This document shows, one piece after another, positions 4,315 to 7,442 of a DNA stretch of 7,442 nt. Location of the stretch: positions 1 through 7,442 of the forward strand of contig JAGFXV010000065.1 of NCBI GenBank assembly GCA_017861475.1, read 5' to 3'. The notes under the pieces were generated by a model. The model did not search any database. It saw only the letters and a list, made by a program, of their open reading frames with translations, and was not told where the DNA came from. This stretch comes from Bacillota bacterium (GTDB lineage Bacteria; Bacillota; Syntrophomonadia; Syntrophomonadales; Syntrophomonadaceae). The translations under genes were made by a program, and so were the position numbers. Position 1 is the stretch's first letter. Every line of letters begins with the position of its first letter.

Positions 4315-6792
4315 ATGGAGAAGAATTACCAGTTCGATTTAATTGAGGAGAAATGGCAGAAGCACTGGGAGGAAAATAATATTTTCAAGTCCTGCGAAAA
4401 CGCTGATTTGCCCAAATATTATACGCTGGAGATGTTTCCCTACCCGTCCGGCAATCTGCATATGGGTCATGTGCGCAACTATGCCATTGGGGACGTCGTA
4501 GCCCGTTTTAAAAAGATGCGCGGGTTTAACATCCTGCATCCCATGGGCTTTGATTCTTTTGGCCTGCCGGCTGAAAACGCCGCCATCAAGCATGGTGTCC
4601 CTCCTGCTGAATGGACCTACGCCAATATCGAAAATATGAAAAAGCAGCTGAAAACCATGGGCATCAGCTATGATTGGGACCGTGAAGTGGCCACCTGCAA
4701 ACCTGATTATTATAAATTCACTCAGTGGATGTTCCTGAAGCTTTATGAAAACGACCTGGCCTATAAAAAAAGCGCGGCGGTAAACTGGTGTCCTTCCTGC
4801 CAGACCGTACTTGCCAATGAGCAGGTGGTGGATGGAGCCTGTGAGCGCTGTGAAACCGTTGTGGAAAAGAAAAAACTCAGCCAATGGTTTTTCAAAATAA
4901 CCGATTATGCCCAAAGACTGCTTGATAATCTGGAAGTGCTGCCGGGATGGCCGGAAAAGGTTAAAACCATGCAGCGCAACTGGATCGGACGCAGCGAAGG
5001 TTGTGAATTCGATCTGGCCATCGAAGGCCGGGAAGAAAAAATGACGGTTTTCACCACCCGTCCGGATACGGTATTTGGTGTAACTTATATGGTTCTGTCT
5101 CCCGAACATCCGCTGGTGGATGTCATTTCTGCCGGAACCGAACATGAGGCAGCGGTTAAAGAATTTGTCCATCGTATGCAGTTTATCAGCGATGTGACCC
5201 GCACTTCTACAGATACGGAAAAAGAAGGGGTCTTTACCGGGGCTTATGCCATCAACCCCATGAACAATGAAAAAATCCCCATCTGGATCGCCAACTACGT
5301 ATTGATGGATTATGGTACCGGCGCAATCATGGCTGTTCCGGCGCATGATGAACGGGACTTCGATTTTGCCCGTAAATACAATATCCCCATCCGGGTTGTT
5401 ATTAAAGGCGAAGATTCCCCTGCTGAGGGTGACCAGATGAAAGAAGCCTATACCGGTCCGGGAAAAATGGTCAACTCAGGAGATTATGACGGACTGGCCT
5501 ATGAAGACGGCAAGAAAAAAATCACCGCATATATGGAATCCATTGGAATCGGCAAGGGTACCATTAACTTCCGTCTGCGTGACTGGCTGATCTCCCGCCA
5601 GCGCTACTGGGGCGCACCCATCCCCATTATTTATTGTGACGATTGCGGTCCATTGCCGGTACCTGAAAAAGATCTGCCGGTATTGCTGCCTGAAAACGTG
5701 GCTTTTAAACCCAGCGGCGAATCACCGCTGACCTATGTACAGAGTTTTTATGAAACCGTATGTCCCTGCTGCGGCAAGCCCGCCCGCCGGGAAACCGATA
5801 CCATGGATACGTTTGTTTGTTCATCCTGGTATTTTGCCCGTTACTGTGATCCGCACAATACAGAACTGCCATTTGCCAAAGACAAAACCGATTACTGGAT
5901 GGCGGTCGATCAATATATCGGCGGCGTTGAACATGCCATACTGCACTTGATGTATGCGCGCTTCTTCACCATGTTTTTACATGACATTAAAATGCTTTCC
6001 GTTGAGGAGCCCTTTACCAACCTGTTAACTCAGGGAATGGTTCTGAAAGACGGCAGTAAAATGTCAAAAACCAAAGGCAATGTAGTAAGTCCCGAAGAAA
6101 TCATCAAAACTTACGGTGCTGATACGGCACGTCTTTTCATCCTCTTCGCTGCTCCTCCGGAAAGAGATCTGGAATGGAGCGACCAGGGCGTGGAAGGCTC
6201 TTATCGCTTCCTCAATCGCGTCTGGCGCATCGTAACCGAATGCATGGAGATGATTCAGGATGTGAATCTGCCGGAAACCTTTGCCGAACTTGATCCCGAG
6301 GCGCGGGAGTTAAGATACCGCACCCATGCAGCCATTAAAAAAGTGACCGAAGATATTGAAGAACGCTTTAACTTCAATACCGCCATCAGCGCCATCATGG
6401 AGTTAAGCAACAGTATCAACAGCTATCGCAATCAAGAGGAATTGGATCTGCCGGTCCTGAAAGAAGCAATTGAAGCGATGCTGCTGCTCCTAAGCCCGTT
6501 CTCACCGCATATAACCGAAGAGCTGTGGCAATATTGCGGTCATCAGGACAGCGTTTACAGCCAGTCCTGGCCAAAATGGGATGAAAGCGCTCTGGTCAAG
6601 GATGAAGTGGAAATCGCTCTGCAGGTTCTGGGCAAAGTCCGTGACAGAGTCATGGTCCCCAGCGAAATCAGTAATGAAGAGCTGGAAAAAATCGCTCTGG
6701 CCAATGAACGAGTCCAGGAATTCAGCCAGGGCAAACAAGTCGTAAAACTGATTGTAGTACCGGGCAAGCTGGTTAATGTGGTAGTTAAATAG
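4315..6792 (+). CDS. leuS: Leucyl-tRNA synthetase
   Basis: Class Ia aminoacyl-tRNA synthetase that joins leucine to tRNA-Leu in the cytoplasm, 825 residues, the normal bacterial length. The Rossmann catalytic core has the HIGH-type motif HMGH (49-52) and a KMSKS-type motif reading KMSKT (582-586). A zinc-binding insertion carries CPSC and CERC (Cys159, 162, 176, 179). The CP1 editing domain has TTRPDT (247-252) and HDERD with Asp345, the conserved editing aspartate. A second Cys-rich part has CDDC (441-444) and CPCC (483-486). The anticodon-binding domain follows, and the protein ends in the compact C-terminal domain ([14 protein letters not shown]). The chosen start is ATG 4315 with AAGGAGG 5 bases upstream; 4312 is an alternative. 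The frame stays open back into the tRNA (ATG 4156), but that extension overlaps the tRNA, T-box and terminator and is not coding. Expression is controlled by the Leu T-box. Confidence 0.98.
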   Translation: MEKNYQFDLIEEKWQKHWEENNIFKSCENADLPKYYTLEMFPYPSGNLHMGHVRNYAIGDVVARFKKMRGFNILHPMGFDSFGLPAENAAIKHGVPPAEWTYANIENMKKQLKTMGISYDWDREVATCKPDYYKFTQWMFLKLYENDLAYKKSAAVNWCPSCQTVLANEQVVDGACERCETVVEKKKLSQWFFKITDYAQRLLDNLEVLPGWPEKVKTMQRNWIGRSEGCEFDLAIEGREEKMTVFTTRPDTVFGVTYMVLSPEHPLVDVISAGTEHEAAVKEFVHRMQFISDVTRTSTDTEKEGVFTGAYAINPMNNEKIPIWIANYVLMDYGTGAIMAVPAHDERDFDFARKYNIPIRVVIKGEDSPAEGDQMKEAYTGPGKMVNSGDYDGLAYEDGKKKITAYMESIGIGKGTINFRLRDWLISRQRYWGAPIPIIYCDDCGPLPVPEKDLPVLLPENVAFKPSGESPLTYVQSFYETVCPCCGKPARRETDTMDTFVCSSWYFARYCDPHNTELPFAKDKTDYWMAVDQYIGGVEHAILHLMYARFFTMFLHDIKMLSVEEPFTNLLTQGMVLKDGSKMSKTKGNVVSPEEIIKTYGADTARLFILFAAPPERDLEWSDQGVEGSYRFLNRVWRIVTECMEMIQDVNLPETFAELDPEARELRYRTHAAIKKVTEDIEERFNFNTAISAIMELSNSINSYRNQEELDLPVLKEAIEAMLLLLSPFSPHITEELWQYCGHQDSVYSQSWPKWDESALVKDEVEIALQVLGKVRDRVMVPSEISNEELEKIALANERVQEFSQGKQVVKLIVVPGKLVNVVVK

Positions 6793-6826
6793 AACGCACC
6801 GTCGTATCAACTTATAGAAGAGCAAG

Positions 6827-6862
6827 GCCTTCTGATCATAACAAGATCAGAAGGCTTTTTTT
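6827..6862 (+). terminator. Intrinsic terminator of leuS
   Basis: GCCTTCTGATC (6827-6837) and GATCAGAAGGC (6845-6855) form a perfect 11-bp stem with a 7-base loop, followed directly by seven T's (6856-6862). It lies 34 bp after the leuS stop and closes the leader-tRNA-leuS transcription unit. Confidence 0.95.
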
Positions 6863-7024
6863 ATTTTGGTCAAGTTAATTATAAATACTAAAAGTGATCT
6901 GCAAAATCATAATGGATTGAAAATAACCTTTGTGAAATTTCTTGTATTTTTTGGTAATGTGCAGGAAAATAAAGACAATAGTATCTTAATGCGATTTAAG
7001 AATCTAGAAAAGGGAAGAGATATT

Positions 7025-7147
7025 ATGTATAAATACTTTATTCGACCTTTTAAAAAAATCATAATATTATATTCAATTGCTGCTCTCGGGATAGCAGCTG
7101 ATATAGCCCAATTAACAAGTTTTCATGTTACACCGGGACGTTCATAG
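7025..7147 (+). CDS. Possible small single-pass membrane peptide (40 aa), unrecognised
   Basis: ATG at 7025 opens a 40-residue frame: a basic, aromatic N-terminus (MYKYFIRPFKK), then a hydrophobic stretch about residues 12-31 (IIILYSIAALGIAADIAQLT), then SFHVTPGRS. An AAGGGAAGAGA-type purine stretch lies about 6-16 bases upstream and could be a ribosome binding site. The frame continues upstream to a TTG at 6866, but that part shows no coding character and no good ribosome binding site. The last codons lie within a REP-like palindrome, which weakens the case. No family is recognised; it may be a real small membrane protein or chance. Confidence 0.3.
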   Translation: MYKYFIRPFKKIIILYSIAALGIAADIAQLTSFHVTPGRS

Positions 7148-7154
7148 CGTAACA
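7126..7154. repeat. Small REP-like palindrome
   Basis: TGTTAC (7126-7131) and GTAACA (7149-7154) flank a core with CCGGGACGTTC. The layout recalls the short GGGACGGTTC-type palindromes that are dispersed in many Firmicutes genomes; this likeness is from memory and has not been searched. Confidence 0.35.
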
Positions 7155-7207
7155 CACTAAACATATTAACTTGAACACCTGAACCATCTGGTCAAGGCCT
7201 TCTAATT

Positions 7208-7442
7208 TCATTTCCCTTCTTTTTTCAGGGCCTGGGCCAGCTCTTCCATTTCCTGCCGGGCCAGATCGTCGCGTCCGGCTTGGGCTTCCATATGATGCTG
7301 CACTTCGTGCAGCACGGTATCAATGATTTCCTCTTTCCAGACTTCCAGGGGGTCATCGCTTAAAAGGGCAACAAAGGAACCGTAGTAAAAGACGATAAAG
7401 CATCCGCCCAAACCGTCTTCCACATATTCGCCCATGATGTAG
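7208..7442 (-). CDS. Metallopeptidase-like (zincin, HExxH) protein, C-terminal part only
   Basis: 77 residues to a TGA stop; the frame stays open to the window edge. An ATG at 7435 is in frame, but codons before it (Tyr-Ile) continue the frame and the true start is probably outside. The segment GCFIVFYYGSF, an acidic amphipathic stretch, and VLHEVQHHME with the zinc-binding HEVQH (7295-7309) resemble the C-terminal half of the metallopeptidase (Zincin_1-type) proteins of Clostridia. Those typically end with an E-rich tail after the HExxH, as here (RQEMEELAQALKKEGK). Its substrate is unknown. It converges on leuS, and no intrinsic terminator reading leftwards is evident beyond its stop. Confidence 0.7.
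   Translation of the reverse strand, partial: YIMGEYVEDGLGGCFIVFYYGSFVALLSDDPLEVWKEEIIDTVLHEVQHHMEAQAGRDDLARQEMEELAQALKKEGK

Larger units (their letters stand above)
6870..7174. repeat. Widely spaced 10-bp inverted repeat pair in the AT-rich interval
   Basis: TCAAGTTAAT at 6870-6879 and its exact reverse complement at 7165-7174, with 285 bp between them. They could be degenerate ends of a small non-autonomous element; a chance match is possible in AT-rich DNA. Confidence 0.4.
6863..7207. other. AT-rich intergenic interval between leuS and the metallopeptidase-like gene
   Basis: About 345 bp, visibly richer in A and T than the genes on either side. It holds a perfect inverted repeat pair, TCAAGTTAAT (6870-6879) and ATTAACTTGA (7165-7174), a possible small ORF (7025-7147) and a REP-like palindrome (7126-7154). 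The 11-mer CAAGGCCTTCT occurs as a direct repeat at 6823-6833 and 7193-7203, bracketing the interval together with most of the leuS terminator. This looks like acquired DNA or a decayed small insertion, but no transposase or clear terminal repeats at exact borders are seen. Confidence 0.5.

Noticed and set aside
4339..5346. 335-codon open frame on the minus strand
   Set aside because: It lies wholly inside leuS, antisense, with no ribosome binding site and no recognisable domain; it is a shadow of the leuS codon pattern.
6866..7024. TTG-initiated upstream half of the small ORF in the AT-rich interval
   Set aside because: No ribosome binding site and no coding character; if the ORF is real, ATG 7025 is the better start.
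1..7442. CRISPR array, integrase/attachment site or phage genes, looked for because of the tRNA
   Set aside because: No regularly spaced repeats, no recombinase and no second copy of the tRNA 3' end were seen in the window.

Overview
The window looks like a Bacillota (Firmicutes) chromosome, probably Clostridia or Negativicutes. The reasons are a T-box leader on leuS, AAGGAGG-type ribosome binding sites, an SLBB-HhH ComEA, a YitT-family membrane protein and TTGACT/TATAAT-type promoters. Composition is moderate, apart from an AT-rich patch near 6.86-7.2 kb. The taxon is inferred from gene content only.

Left block, minus strand, 1-2795: comEA (DNA-uptake receptor), then a DsrE_2-type sulfur-transfer-like protein, then a class V aminotransferase/cysteine desulfurase that runs off the left edge. 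The DsrE-like and desulfurase genes may form a sulfur-handling pair. Between them lies a 122-bp hairpin-forming inverted repeat followed, in the minus direction, by a U-run. It could be a terminator, a dispersed palindromic element, or both.

Middle, plus strand, 2796-6862: a divergent intergenic region carries a promoter with an overlapping palindrome, then a YitT/DUF2179 membrane protein. A near-consensus promoter (3920-3948) then drives a leucine T-box leader and leuS (825 aa), ending in a strong intrinsic terminator. The most striking feature of the window is a complete, well-folded tRNA-Ala (anticodon GGC, encoded CCA, G3-U70 pair) at 4125-4200. It sits inside the T-box leader, between the tRNA-sensing Stem I/II part and the antiterminator/terminator, where the variable Stem III would be. 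Transcription must pass through the tRNA to reach either the attenuator or leuS, and normal tRNA maturation would cut the riboswitch in two.

Right end, 6863-7442: an AT-rich interval with a 10-bp inverted repeat pair, an 11-bp direct repeat at its borders, a small REP-like palindrome and one possible 40-residue membrane peptide. It is followed by the C-terminal part of a minus-strand HExxH metallopeptidase-like protein that is cut by the window edge.
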